A stretch of DNA of 64,000 nt from Cryptomeria japonica (GCF_030272615.1 NC_081409.1:874066594-874130593), one strand, 5' to 3'; counted from the first letter of the stretch, positions 37,630 to 49,975 are shown. A program made the numbers and translations. The notes: generated from the letters alone by a model not told the origin.

Positions 37630-39210
37630 TGGTGTAGGAGCACCCTTCTAAGGGCTCCCACCATTTTTTTTTGTTGTGATTTAGCTTCTTCATGAAGCCA
37701 TGTAATGTAATAAGAGACAAGAGCTCATTGGTTTTGTTTAGGTCCTAGTTTAGGTCTGAGGTTCTCAAGTCTAGGTTGAGTTTTCTCTTGGGGTTGAGAG
37801 AATGTGGGCCTATTGATGAGTTTGAGGTCCTTTTGGCATGGTTGTGTCTAGAGGATAGCCTAATAAAGGCCTAAAAGCCAAGAAAAGCAACATTGCAAAA
37901 GTTGCTTAAAAGTTGCAAAAAGTTGCATGACAACTTTTCAAAGTTGCCATGCAACTTTTCCACCAAATTGGTCATAACCTTAGCTTGGCATTGGGAACCC
38001 TAAAATTGGCACACAAATCGAGGCAAAGACATTATAAATTGTTGCAAACCCTAAAATGAGGAGTTAGGTGTCAGATTGTATGGCCAAAGGAAAAACACCT
38101 TGACTGTGACTGTGTTTTTGTTGCCAGTCGGCACAAATGGAGCATTAAAGGATTGATAATAGATTGTTCTGGAAACTAAACTGTGTTGAGAGTCTTGTAT
38201 AGTGTTTATACTTTCATTTTGAGAATTTATATTAGGTTTTGTTTTGCAGGTGTTTTGTGCTTTGTAAATATTTTGTAATTACCTCTTCACTGTCCAGTTT
38301 TGGACTGCTTTGAGAAAATGGGTTGGTAACTCCTATCCCCATTATGGAAACACCATGAAACCATGGGGTATAGGAGTACAGACCCTGTACAATATCTCAA
38401 AGGAAGTAGGGCCTTGGAAAATGCAGGAAAACCTTTCAAAAACCCACTCCTAGGTGAGACTGGTCTGTGCCGAGCTAGGAAGGGTCAAGGTTGCAGAGGT
38501 CTGTGAGAGCAAGGAAGGACAAGGAAGGAGGCACCCTTTGGAGGAGTTGAAGAGGGGTGTGTGGAGAATCATTGGTGAGAAGGAGGAGCTTCCACCAATC
38601 CAAACAAGGTGGTGAAGATAGAAAACCAACTCTGTGACCCTGGTAGGCCTAAAAAACCCTTAAAAACACTTAATTTCACCTAGGGTAGTGTACAGACACT
38701 TGGGGGCCCAAAACTAGGAAAATCCTTGAGCCTTTGATAAATGAATAGCAGTCCCTTTGGGAAGTTTTACAATTTTTGGCATTGTTTGCAAGAGGAAGCC
38801 CTAAAAGTCCGGAATGGAGGCCTAATAGGGGCTCATTCCTTGTAGCCCTATTTTGTAGGAAAAAAACAAAATTGTGAAATCAATAATAAGAAGGAATGTC
38901 AAAACCTCTTGGGGGCACATGAGTGGTTGGAGAAACATGTCAAAGACCTGTCCTATCCTCGCTAGGACCTAAGAAGGTGTAGGAAGAGTTAAACCCTTAT
39001 TATCCTATTTAAGGGTTTTTGAAGCTTGTGAGTAGGTGAGAGCTTAGGAGAAGAATCACATGTTGTTGGTGGGTGGATTGGGCAAGGTCAGGGGATCCCA
39101 CAAGCAAGGGAAGACCTAGAGACCCTAGGGTGTGGTTGGAACACCTGGTGATCCAAGGAGAGGATCAAAGAGCATAGACTAGGCTAGTCTATCCCAAGCC
39201 CATTCCATCA
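37630..39210. mobile_element. S: probable solo LTR inside the D LTR
   Basis: This 1,581-bp block starts TGGTGTAGGAGC and ends CATTCCATCA, with TG...CA ends. It is flanked by ttggt (37625-37629) and ttgct (39211-39215). The uninterrupted partner LTR reads ttgct once. No ORF of note lies inside. The simplest reading is a solo LTR left by recombination. A small non-autonomous element is the alternative. Confidence 0.75.
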
Positions 39211-39610
39211 TTGCTAGAGGATTTTTAGATCCACAGATGTGAACCACCTTGTTAGATGATTTACAAGAGGCTTTTGGGCCTACCCAGTTAAGGGCTACAG
39301 ACTTGTCGAAGATGTGAGTAATCAACAAGTCAGTGATCTAGCAAATAGCATAGATTGCTTGGTTAGATCCTTGATAGCTCGATCTTAATGCATTACAGCA
39401 TTACTTCAGTCTTCTACACATTCATACTCTCTCTAACTCCTCAACCACCTTGAACCCTAGCAACATCAACCTCAACAACAACAACCTAAAACCCTAGACA
39501 TGATGTCCTTATAAAGGAATATGATTTCATGTCGGTCCAATAGGATTATAATACAATTTCCTAGGTTCAATGCATCTAGACATATCTAGTAACATGACAC
39601 AAAAAGCACT

Positions 39611-39644
39611 GTTAACGTGTCGACACCGTTAACGTGTCGACACC
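39611..39644. repeat. 17-bp tandem duplication in the D 3' LTR
   Basis: gttaacgtgtcgacacc occurs twice in tandem. The partner LTR has a single diverged copy (attaacgtgtcagcacc). Confidence 0.9.
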
Positions 39645-40002
39645 GTCAAACAATCGGTGGATGGTAACTAATCACAAAATGTTGATTGGTAACTCATCAC
39701 AGAGTATTACCGGTTCATACAAAATACCAGTTGTCGGTTTGTCAAAAATGAAGATTGGTAAAAATGTGTTATGCCACTTTAATCCTTCGTACCGCTTGGG
39801 ATCCATGAACCGCTTGGGGTTGACATGCCGCTTCAGACCGATAAACACATTCTTCAAAACACCAATAGTCTAAAGACTATAATGCATCATACCGGTTGGA
39901 ACATATTTCGATTGAGCTTAAGCTTATACATATAAAGGGGATCTCAATGCAAGTGTGTGTCCATCAATGACAATCACAACATAAACATCAAAAATGCCAA
40001 CA

Positions 40003-40017
40003 ATCTCCCCCTTTGGC
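40003..40017 (-). other. Polypurine tract of element D
   Basis: The minus strand reads GCCAAAGGGGGAGAT directly before TGTTGGCAT, identical to the tract of B, B2 and C. A second run (GGCAAAGGGGGAG) lies near 40240-40253. Confidence 0.87.
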
Positions 40018-40313
40018 ATTGATGGCAACACTTAGGAAAATAAAATTTTGACATCTAAGTGTTTTACAACAAATCATGCCATTAGCAAAATTGCTCCCCC
40101 TAAGCATATACACTATCCCTTTAACAATACAATGTATAATAATTTTGCATATAGAGCATAAACATTGAGATATTCGAAGCATATATCAAAACTTTGATTA
40201 CTAAATACTTCTCCCCTATACTTCTCCAAATAGAATTCTTCTCCCCCTTTGCCAACAATGACAAAGTACAGCTGAACAACCCTATTTTCATTTGATATTA
40301 AAATAATAAAAGT

Positions 40314-43300
40314 TTATGACAATAAGGAATAATACTTGTCAAAAATAGATTTAAAGTCCTGCAAGAATTGTTTCATCGATAAAGACCAGGACTCAAGTAG
40401 GGAGGTGGCTACTTGTTTCTGTGTCTGCATCTGGGAGACCTATTCTTCCATGGCATCATAGCACTTCTAAAGAATTTGTAGACGTGGGAGTAGAACTAGT
40501 TGTAGCTCCTTCAAATCTCTAGACTGGGTGCTGATCTCTTGCACCAATTTTTCTGACTGGATGTGAAACCAATGAACAGTTTGCCCATAGCTTGTAAAAG
40601 AGTCATAAGGCGGCCTGAATGTGCTCATGTAGGACTGTAAGTCTATTTGAAGCTTTTGCTTCTGATCTAGCACATCATCATAGAATAAATGGGGTTGACA
40701 GATCTTGCTAAGTATCAAATTCCCCTCGTCTAGAGTGTCCCTTAAATCCTTTTGTTCTTTTTGTAGTATAGACCAAAGCTCATTCAACTTCTTCACCAAA
40801 GCTATATTAAGAGCTTTTTGATGCTCCTTCTTGACATTTGCCTCTGCTGCCTCTTCTAGGCTCTACACCTGATCATCCACTACTATGCATAGGAGCTTTA
40901 GTTTGGCTAGTGATGATTCAATGCTTGGAAGGTTAGTACCGGGTATCAAACCGGTAAGAGTATCCACAGTCGCTTGAATTACATCCCGCTCCTTCTTCCT
41001 CCATATGTTTTCAAGCCATTCTTGGGCAACTCTGATGCTCTACATCAGCTCCGTTTCACTTGCAGACTAGAGGTCGATAGGACTTGTGAGGTCAGCCGGT
41101 TTGGCTTGACTACCGGTTGCCTTCGGAGTCTCCATCTAGGTGCTCTTTGCTGCTTCTCCTTCCTTGTCTTTTTCAGCTTTCTTCTTCTCCACTTCTCTCC
41201 TCTTCTCCTCTACTTTATCTTCCTTAGCTTTTTTCCCTTTCTCATCTTCTCTCCTCTCCTCTTCCTTATCTTCCTCTTCCTTCTTCCTCCTCTTTGCTTC
41301 CTTCTTCTTCTCTTGTTCCTTGTCTTCCTCTTCCTTCTTCTTTTTCTCAGCTTCCTTCCTCTTCTCCTCTTCCTTATCCTCTTCTTCTTTCTTTTTCCTT
41401 TCATCTTCTTGTTTCTTTTTCTCTTCTTCATCCTTCTTCTTCTTCTTCTCTTCTTCATCCTTTTTCTTTTCATCTTCTTTTCTTTTCTCCTCTTCCTCTT
41501 TTCTCTTTTCTTCCTCTTTCCGCTTCTCCTCATCTTCATTCTTTTTCCTCTACTCTGCTTGTTCCTTTTTCGCTTCTTATTTGTCCTCAACTTACTTATC
41601 AACATGTTCAGCCTATTGCTCCTGTCCTATTGCCTCAGATGGTGTTTCTTGAGTAACATCTTCTACGTCCAGGGCATCGACATCAATAGTGTCGACCAGT
41701 TCAACATTCGGATTTCCTTCGTCATCAAATACTTCGTCTGGTTTGGATATAACCGGCTCTTTCTCAGCTTGCCGGTTGGCTATACGTGCTTTGTGAGACT
41801 GGAAAATGGTTACCATATGCTGATGAGTGTCCTTTTTGACATCATCAACTCTTCCTTCTAATAGCCAGAGTCTTCTTCTTCTAGTGAAGAAGAGTCCTTT
41901 ATTTTGGTCAATAACATCAAATAATTATGAGTTTGACAGGTCGGGAAAGTACTGTGCAAAAACTTTCTCCCTAATTTCCTGTTCCTTTTCTATGGCAATG
42001 CACCATCTATTATCTAATAACATGTATAAAGAATCCAGTGTTTGAGATTTAATCTCTGAGGGAGACCAGTCATAGTTGCACAAATACTTAATGATCTCCT
42101 GTTCTACCTCTTCCTTTTCCTCATCAAAATAATCTATCAAATCATGTAACAGCTTTCTCCTAATATTTTTGACTATCCTTTGACAATGTGTCAGAGGTTT
42201 ATAGGAGGAGATATCTATATTTACCAGTGCAGATGATGCCGGTTCATTCTTTGTCTTCTTTCTTGTCTGTCTCACCTTCTTGGGCTGCTCCTCAGACACA
42301 GTTTCCTCTGAGTCCGGTGAATTGCTTTTTGTCTTCCTTTTCCTCTCGAAGACTTTAGCCGAAGCCACTTCCGGTTTCTTTTTGGCCAGTTATTGTTTGG
42401 TCACTTTTGGACTTGCTATAGTAACTAGTGCAGATGTGGATGGCACTTCTTTTCCCTTCTTCACTGAAGGCTCTTTTCCTTTCTTTGCTGGTGGTTCCTC
42501 AACCGGTGCTATCCTTTCTAGGTAGGTGCCAGTTCTCTTTGCCTTTGGATAAATCGGTGAGGCAATAAGGGTAGAGGCATACCCTTCCAGCATATCATAC
42601 ATCACCTCATATCCCATTGGCTCCACTTCTTCCACTCTAGGCTCAATAGCTTCCATTATGCATTGGTCCACCTTGATGGTGAAATAGATATCGTCTTCAT
42701 ATTTCTTGATGATGTCACCTGATATTCTCATTCTTTGGCTCATTTGCCATCTGAACTCATCAAAATACTTGTTCAGAACTTCAGGGTAACCAGTTCCCAC
42801 TGCTTGCAAGCTTTCCTTTATCTGTTTGGTAACTAGTTGGTCCGCAGACCACTGAATGTCTCCCACTTCTAGGAAGTATCCTTGAAAGTAAAAGAACAAC
42901 CCAACCAGTAGTTGTCCAAACTTGAACCTCAATGCATTATCTTGTTTAATTGATTTTAGGTTCAATAGGAGTTGCCTCTGCATACCAGTACATAGGTCAA
43001 ATGATGCATCCTCCTCTATTATCCGGTAAGCAGCATTTACCACTACAACAGATATAGAGTTAATTTTGCTGGCTGAGAACATCTGGTATCCAATCACCAT
43101 ACATGCAAATTTCACCATATCATCCTTGATAGAATTGATGGTCATACCTCGTGAGTCGCTCACTGAATCGGTGAGCTTGGACATTTCAATTTTGCTAACC
43201 ATCCTTAGGGCTGGCACATCCCCTGTATTGCAGAAACCGATGACGACATGAATTGCCTGCAGCGTAATATCATGCATTCTCTCCAAGTACATCTTGTCAC

Positions 43301-43619
43301 CATGGACTCTACTCAAAATGATTCTTATATGATCCTCTGTGGAATCCTCCAGGAAGTAAACATCATTGTGGAGCTTTTTCTTCTCAAGAATACTATACTT
43401 TGGTTTGATCTTCTTATCTTTTCCACATAAAAAACCTAGCTGGGTATGGATAGCTAGAGACCCTAGGTCTTCAAGTTTACAATTAATATAATTTGAGATT
43501 CCCTCTTCTACTATAACACCAGCCGATACTTAAGACATGACATTATACTTAGACTTGCGTTGAATAAAACTTGCAGACTTGACAGAAGCACTAGAACTGG
43601 TATGAGATGCGGAAGCCAT
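40314..43619 (-). pseudogene. Element D ORF2: 1,102-codon unrecognised protein
   Basis: The frame from ATG 43619 to TAA 40316-40314 is unbroken by indels. About a dozen nonsense codons interrupt it, mostly TAG or TAA, for example near 43532, 42387, 41859 and 41613. The N-terminal 430 residues share blocks with A and C: ILSRVHGD, VVIGF, KINSIS, FGQLLVGLFFYF, KYEDDIYFTIK and PMGYEV. A Lys-rich hinge and a helical region follow. About 130 residues (41575-41190) are nearly all Glu and Lys. A C-terminal helical segment contains LPSIESSLAKLKLL and KELQLVLLPRL. No enzymatic motif is recognised. Function is unknown. The length matches C ORF2, so it is a real ancestral gene. Confidence 0.8.
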
Positions 43620-44070
43620 GATAGAAACTTAAGAACTCAAGAAATACCTTTTGAAAAATGTGAATTTAGGGCTTTCAGATTCTCCTTCACCTCACACTCT
43701 GTTGGTTGCAGAATCAACACTTTGCATTCTTTACTTGACTGTTTGCAATTTAAATTTGAATCTTCTTCGCAGTTTCTCAATTTCTCAAAATCTCAGCACA
43801 AATCACCTTTTCTTTGCTCTGCTCTTTGAAAAACTTTTCTTCACTCAAAAACTGATAGTGAGAAATGATTTGAAAAATGCTTTTAAGCATATTCCTCACC
43901 TACTATCATTAATGCTCCACTATTAGGGTTTAAACCCTAGTTTGCCCTTTTTACCATTTCTGGTCTTCCACCAAATGACAGGCAACACACACCGGTTAAG
44001 GTCTTTTACCGGTGTAAACCGGGGGTTCGAAAGCATTTCATCGTTTGCTCCCCCTAAGCTTTTCTGAAGC
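43620..44070 (-). other. Inter-ORF leader of element D
   Basis: About 450 non-coding bases separate the ORFs. GGTATTTCTT (minus strand, plus coordinates 43639-43648) lies about 20 bases before the ORF2 ATG and parallels A and C. A TTTCTCACTATCAG stretch (plus coordinates about 43850-43863) resembles a splice acceptor, but this is only suggestive. Confidence 0.5.
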
Positions 44071-45344
44071 TTAGTTTGCTGGTTCCATAATTTCCACACT
44101 AGGTGCAGAAACCAGTTCCTCTTCCAACATTGGTTTCCTTTTCTAGGTTTTGTTCATATCTGCTTGAACTATTTGATCATCAATTTCTCCTTCCAGAGTG
44201 ACCAGTATATCATCTGATATACTCTTTCTACTTCTGCAGAATCTTGCTGCATGACCCAATTTGTTGCAATGATAGCAAATCATTCTAGGTGCTCTCCAAG
44301 GTCCATTGTTCATGTTTCCATTCTTCCTTCTGCATGTTGCAGAAGTGTGACCATGACCATGACAAATCCAATAGTTTTCTCTCCATCCGGTTGTCGCTTG
44401 ATAGCCACCATTTCTTGGCTGATGATTGAAGGCATTAAACGGTTGTGATTCTGGCTCACAAAAGGTTCAGGACCAACTCCTTGGGTCCTTTGAGGATATC
44501 TTCTAGTGTTATTCATAATAGACCTACATTTAGATGCTCTATGCCCAAACTTGTTGCATGCATAGCAGTTACCATTGAATCTATAGGATCTAAGCTTATC
44601 ATTTAGAAAAGAAGGAAAATTGTTGTAAGACTTACTCCTACACACATTGGCAGTATGTCCTTCTTTAAGACAGTTAAAGCAAATAGGTTTAAACTTTTTC
44701 TTACCTTTATCCTTTGATGCTAGTTGTTTCTTTGATGCTCCAGCATTTGTACTAGAGGTCTCACCTTCCTTATGACCGGAATAGCCAAGTCCATCAGTAT
44801 TCTTGACAAGTTTGGTAGATTCAAGCTTTTGCTCTAGCTTGACAGTGCTCTTGTTGAGCTTAGCAAGTATTTCCTTTGACTCAGAGAGTTCTTTGGAAAT
44901 AGTAGCATTTGTTTCCATCAGGTTTTCATTCTCAGAGATGACACTATTCAGTTCACCTTGCATGTCTTCCTTTTCCACTTTGCTCACATGGAGTTGAGCA
45001 GTTAGTGCACCGATCTCTTACTTCATCTTGGAGATCTCATGATCTTTGTCCTTCACTAGATCTTCAACTTTCCTCCTATTCTCAAGCTCTTGACACATCT
45101 GGATAGTCAGTCCTTCCAACTCCTTTCTTAGGTTAGAGTTTGATTCATTCAGCTTATTTACTTCTACAATTAGGGCTTCCATGTCTTCTTCATCTGAAGA
45201 ATTATTTTCAGATAGCTCCATCAGCTTTTTAGCATGTTCTCTCCTTTTTGCCTGATAGACCTTATATTTAGCCATAAGTTCATCATAGGCTTGCTCAGAC
45301 TAAGTGAGCCGATGAGTAAGTTCCCTCAATGTGTATTCCCCCAT
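44071..45344 (-). pseudogene. Element D ORF1: coiled-coil, CCHC protein
   Basis: From ATG 45344 the frame runs through a long charged coiled coil (MEALIVEVNKLNES, LEGLTIQMCQELENRRK) to knuckles CFNCLKEGHTANVC and CYACNKFGHRASKC. A frameshift near 44350 is needed to reach a degenerate third knuckle (WICHGHGHTSATC) and the fourth, CYHCNKLGHAARFC. It ends at TAA 44073-44071. In-frame stops include TAA or TAG near 45300 and 45016. The layout equals A and C ORF1 and lacks a copia capsid domain. The likely role is RNA binding. Confidence 0.77.
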
Positions 45345-45380
45345 ATCTCTTTCCAAGTGGTTAAACTTATAGAAAGGTAG

Positions 45381-45392
45381 GCTTTGATACCA
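45381..45392 (-). other. Primer-binding site of element D
   Basis: The minus strand reads TGGTATCAAAGC two bases after the LTR end. It is the Met-type copia site with one G-to-A change, identical to that of B2. Confidence 0.82.
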
Positions 45393-45394
45393 AT

Positions 45395-46522
45395 TGATGA
45401 ATACTAAGAGGGGGGGGTGAATTAGTATGCCAAAAATCTTTGCACTTAAATACTTTGCAAGACTAACAGTAAACTGGTAAAACAGTTTAGTAGACAAACC
45501 GGTTAGCACACATGCAAACCAAATAGAAAATAATGCATTCACCCATAGAAGCACAAACACCATAACACAAGAGATTTTGACATGGAAACCCAAATGGGAA
45601 AAACCATGGTGAGATGGAACTCACAAGTAACTATCTGCAGAATAGAAACTAGACCAGTTAAGGTCTTACAACATTCTTCACCAAAACAGATCCTATTAGG
45701 AATCTCAATCTCTGTTAGGAGATAAGTCCAATTAAAGACTACCTTGCTAGAGGATTTTTAGATCCACAGATGTGAACCACCTTGTTAGAGGATTTACAAG
45801 AGGCTTTTGGGCCTACCCAGTTAAGGGCTACAAACTTGTCGAAGATGTGAGTAATCAACAAGTCAGTGATCTAGCAAATAGCATAGATTGCTTGGTTAGA
45901 TCCTTGATAGCTCGATCTTAATGCATTACAACATTACTTTAGTCTTCTACACATTCATACTCTGTCTAACTCCTCAACCACCTTGAACCCTAGCAACAAC
46001 ATCAACCTCAACAACAACAACCTAAAACCCTAGACATGATGTCCTTATAAAGGAATCTGATTTCATGTCGGTCCAATAGGATTACAATACAATTTCGTAG
46101 GTTCAATGCATCTAGACATATCTGATAACATGACACAAAAAGCACCATTAACGTGTCAGCACCATCAAACAATCAGTGGATGGTAACTAATCACAAAATG
46201 CCAGTTGGTAACTCATCACAGAGTATTACCGGTTCATACAAAATACCAGTTGTCAGTTTGTCAAAAATGAAGACTGGTAAAAATGTGTTATGCCGCTTTA
46301 ATCCTTTGTACCGCTTGGGATCCATAAACCGCTTGGGGTCGACATGCCGCTTCAGACTGGTAAACACATTCTATAAAAACACCAATAGTCTAAAGACTAT
46401 AATATATCATACTGGTTGGAACATATTCCAGTTGAGCTTAAGCTTATACATATAAAGGGGATCTCAATGCAAGTGTGTGTCCATCAATGACAATCACAAC
46501 ATAAACATAAAAAATCCCAACA
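45395..46522 (-). repeat. 5' LTR of element D
   Basis: It is 1,128 bp. On the minus strand it starts TGTTGGGATTTT and ends TATTCATCA. The C-rich terminal box lies at 45401-45427 (plus strand actaagagggggggtgaatt). It contains the intact target site of S. Confidence 0.9.
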
Positions 46523-47575
46523 ATAAGTATGGTTTTGTACTTGACTTACCTAAGACACCGAGAGGGAATGATTCTATATTTGTTGTAGTGGATATATTTT
46601 CAAAGATGGATCAATTAATACCTTGTAAGAAGACATCAGATGCATTGCATGTAGAAGACCTATTTTTCAAGGAAGTGGTAAGATTGCATAGATTACATAA
46701 GAGCATAGTTTTGGATAGAAACACTAAGTTTGTTGGCTATTTTTGGAGAACATTTTGGAAGAAGATGAAGACATATTTGAAGTTCAGTTCTACTTTTCAT
46801 CGACATACCTGATGGACATATAGAAGTAGTTAACCAGAGTTTGGGAAACTTGTTGGGATGTTTAGTGGGAGATAAAGATGGAAGTTGGGATTTGATCCTT
46901 GCACAAGAAGAGTTTTCCTATAACAATTCAGTGAATAGAATTACTAGAAAAACACCTTTTCAGATTATTACCGGAGTACATCATAAAGGAATAGCAGAAT
47001 TGAGAGACATTAGCAGTGAAGACCAGAAGAGTTTAGAAGCAAAATAATTTGTAGATCACATGGTAGCATTGCATATTCAGGTTAGACAACATTTGGAAGA
47101 CATGAATATAAAATTACAAGGAGAAGGCATATGAGAAGAAGAGACATAAGGAATTTGAAGTTGGCAATGAAGTGATGGTCTATTTGAGAAAAAAGAGATT
47201 TCCTATTGAAACTTATAATAAGTTGCAGATGAAGAAGATTGGACTCTGTAAGATCTTGAGAAAGTTCAGTTCTGGAAATGCATATGAAGTGGAGCTACCA
47301 GATAGTCTAAGTATTTCACCTATATTCAATATTAAGATATTCATGAGTACCATGAACCAAAATTCAGTGAGGACAGTATTGCAGACTTGGAGAAACAATT
47401 GCCCCAGAAGGAACCAGATCAGATTGAAGAGATTTTGGATAGTAGGATTGGACATAGTACCCAAAGAAGTTAGTACAAATAATATCTTGTGAAGTGGAAG
47501 AACAAACCAATAGAAGATTCATCTTGGATTTCTCAAGTAGAGGTAGACCGCCTTGGTTTCCCTCTGGCCCCAACA
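46523..47575 (+). pseudogene. Element G integrase, C-terminal part
   Basis: The sequence resumes mid-domain after D. The gypsy integrase core is seen as [31 protein letters not shown] (Asp as in the usual DRD/DRG motif), then the [17 protein letters not shown]-like region around 46800-46850 and RKTPFQIITG. The C-terminal domain (GNEVMVYLRKKRFP; about 47160-47300) and a chromodomain-like tail follow to about 47530. Stops at about 46812 and 47045 and frameshifts inactivate it. The N-terminal zinc domain is missing. Confidence 0.82.
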
Positions 47576-47611
47576 ATGTGAGAGGCTCACTTTTCATTAA
47601 CTCTAGATGTC

Positions 47612-48097
47612 TGATCAAGGAGTATCCCTGATTCACAGTAATCTTGCATCAACCAAAAACATTTTCTCTTTTGTTTTGTTTTTTGTTTGTAGTTTCAGTT
47701 TTCCTTTCTATGTATCCCGATTTTGGCTCATTGGTTCCTATGGAGTTGGATTCTACTCTAAGACTTGATCATCCCATTTTCTTTCAAACCGCATCACATT
47801 TGGAGCACTCTTCGACAAGTTATCACTACTAGTTTCCTTGACAGTTTCTTGTTACAAGTTGTTTCATTGTTCCTAGTTGCCTGAGACCTATTCTGATGAT
47901 CTACCAGAACCCATTGTGAAGATTGCAGAGCCTTGGGCATTGATCTCGATGTTGCTTGGCATGTGGGCAACCTTCTGCATTTCATCCTTTGGATTTTCCA
48001 AAGGAATCTCTTGGCGGAGGCTAACCTTATTCATTTTGCACATTAGGTATTGTTCTTCTTGTTTTGATCCTTCTGGCCAACAGGATCCTTCAAATCA

Positions 48098-48130
<33 letters not shown>
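47612..48130 (+). repeat. 3' LTR of element G, first part
   Basis: It starts TGATCAAGGAGTATCC, aligns with 35608 onward, and ends in the AT tract at 48130 where B2 inserted. The second part resumes at 62277. Confidence 0.87.
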
Positions 48131-48131
<1 letters not shown>

Positions 48132-49725
48132 GATAACTCTAATGATGAATGACAAGTACCAAACCAATACTGAGAGGGGGGGTGAATCAGTACAGTCAAA
48201 AATGTTTCCTAAAAACCAGTTAGACAATGAATACTACAAAAGATTGGCAAACAATAACACCAATCTGAAACAGAGTACAACCAGTGAAGCTAAGAGAGAC
48301 TGTGACAAGCATTAACTGGTTAATTACTTAGCTTTCCACTCAACTTAATACTACACTTCCATTTCACCCTTATGCATGGACAGGTAATCTATCATCAGAA
48401 ATATAATAACAACTAGATCAACATGATTTACCGCTTGACACAAGACACTAAATAATCACATAAAAAAGTGTCACACATGACACACAGATTTTTCACATGG
48501 AAACCCAATTGGGAAAAACCATGGTGGGGATGAATACCCACAAGCTGTTTCTGAACTCTTTAGAAGTCCACTCTCTTAGGAGCCTAGTCCGGTTAAAGAC
48601 TATTACAACAAGTTCTGTTAGGAACTGATCCTATTAGGGATCACCCAGTTAAAGGATGGCTAAATACCCGGTTAAGGGTTAAACCCTGTTAGAGGATTTC
48701 AAGAACTCAATGAATTTGAGTCACCCTGTTAAAGGATTTACACCAAGCTGGTTAAAGCTACCTAGTTAAGGGATTTTTTAACTGTTGAAGTGGTTAAAGA
48801 TCAATGGGTATTACAATGATCTGGTAATAATACTCAATGCCAATGCAGATCCGCTTTAGTTCCTTCCTTCTGCACACACACTATGCATGCATCAATCCTC
48901 TTATCTGGGTTGGCAAGAATCACGTATCTCTACACTTAGATACACACACACCATTTGCCAACAACCTCAACATGAAACACAACATCGACCTTATAGGAAA
49001 TAGATAGGTCGGCAACATAAACCCTAAACCCTAAACATTTAGGTTAAGCAATTTGATCGGTTCAATCCTGACCATTGAATACTTTACATTTGAATACAAC
49101 GGACTTGAATAGATCTCAAGATATTCTCCATCGGTCGTTCTTCACCGCTTCATGGAGGTGATAACCCATCACATGTTCTCCACCATTTACATGGACTTCA
49201 CACATTCCCAAGGTAGATAGGATCAATCTCTTTCATCCAAGATCCTTCACGCGCACAAGGCTGATGTGGCAACATGATATGATCTTCATAACAATGCTAA
49301 CTCATCACATGATGTTATCAGTTGAATCTCATAGGCTTGGAACACTTCAACGAAAAACCTTGAAGCTGAGACTACCAACCGGTGGTCCTACCACATTCCA
49401 TGTACCGGTTCACATTTCAACATAGCGGTTCTTGGACAAACATACTGATTCACTTGTTGCTCATATATCAATTTACAACACCATACCAGTTCTCTTTGTT
49501 GGTTGCTTAACTTCAACTAACTTCAATATACCGGTTCACTTCACAACATATTGACATCAATAACAATAACAATAATCGGTTCACTCTTCAACATATTGTT
49601 GGCTCCCTCTTTAGCATATTATTGGTTCACTCTTCAGCATATTGCGAGTTCACTCTTCAACATATTGACATCAATGACAACATACAATATCATCATGTCA
49701 TCATATTCTTGCACATATGCCAACA
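48131..49725 (-). repeat. 3' LTR of element B2
   Basis: It is 1,595 bp. On the minus strand it starts TGTTGGCATATGTGC and ends TTAGAGTTATCA. The terminal box is at 48170-48191 (plus strand ctgagagggggggtgaatcag). Confidence 0.9.
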
Positions 49726-49740
49726 ATCTCCCCCTTTGGC
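49726..49740 (-). other. Polypurine tract of element B2
   Basis: The minus strand reads GCCAAAGGGGGAGAT directly before the LTR. A further purine run (TTGTCAAAGGGGGAG) lies near 49830-49845. Confidence 0.87.
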
Positions 49741-49975
49741 ATTGATGGCAATATACAAAGATATCACTCAGCATCACATCTTCTCCCTATTACTGCAAAT
49801 ATCTTCTTCACTTCTTCTCCGCTTCACATCTTCTCCCCCTTTGACAACAATGCCAAAGTGGAGGCACAAGCTTTCCTGTTCCACTATGTTGCTCCCCCTA
49901 AGGAATAACATCCTTCAACACAATCCTAAAATATATTGGACATGACAATTCCTGACTTATGTGGAGCACATACTT

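Larger units (their letters stand above)
37432..40002 (-). repeat. 3' LTR of element D, interrupted by S
   Basis: The segments 37432-37629 and 39211-40002 align with 45553-46522. The terminal 158 bp (equivalent to 45395-45552) are lost at the left edge. The insertion S splits it at a site intact in the partner LTR (45744-45748, ttgct). Confidence 0.88.
37432..46522 (-). mobile_element. Element D: pol-less LTR retrotransposon (minus strand)
   Basis: The 5' LTR (46522-45395), Met-type primer site, ORF1 (45344-44071), ORF2 (43619-40314), polypurine tract (40017-40003) and 3' LTR (40002-37432, interrupted by S) give the same layout as A and C, with no pol domain. It lies in the integrase of G. 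The outer roughly 158 bp of its left LTR and the adjacent G sequence are deleted, so no target duplication can be seen. Confidence 0.87.

Noticed and set aside
37630-39210. Candidate host exon or gene between the D LTR halves
   Set aside because: TG...CA ends, a near-perfect 5-bp duplication and an empty partner site mark it as a mobile insertion, and no ORF is present.
40974-41861. Long plus-strand ORFs rich in Phe/Leu/Ser, looking like a membrane protein
   Set aside because: They are the reverse complement of the Glu/Lys-rich segment of D ORF2, which lies in the frame shared along the element.
47612-48125. Possible free-standing gene near the Ser/Phe-rich short ORFs
   Set aside because: The region is the 3' LTR of G, matched at 35608 onward.
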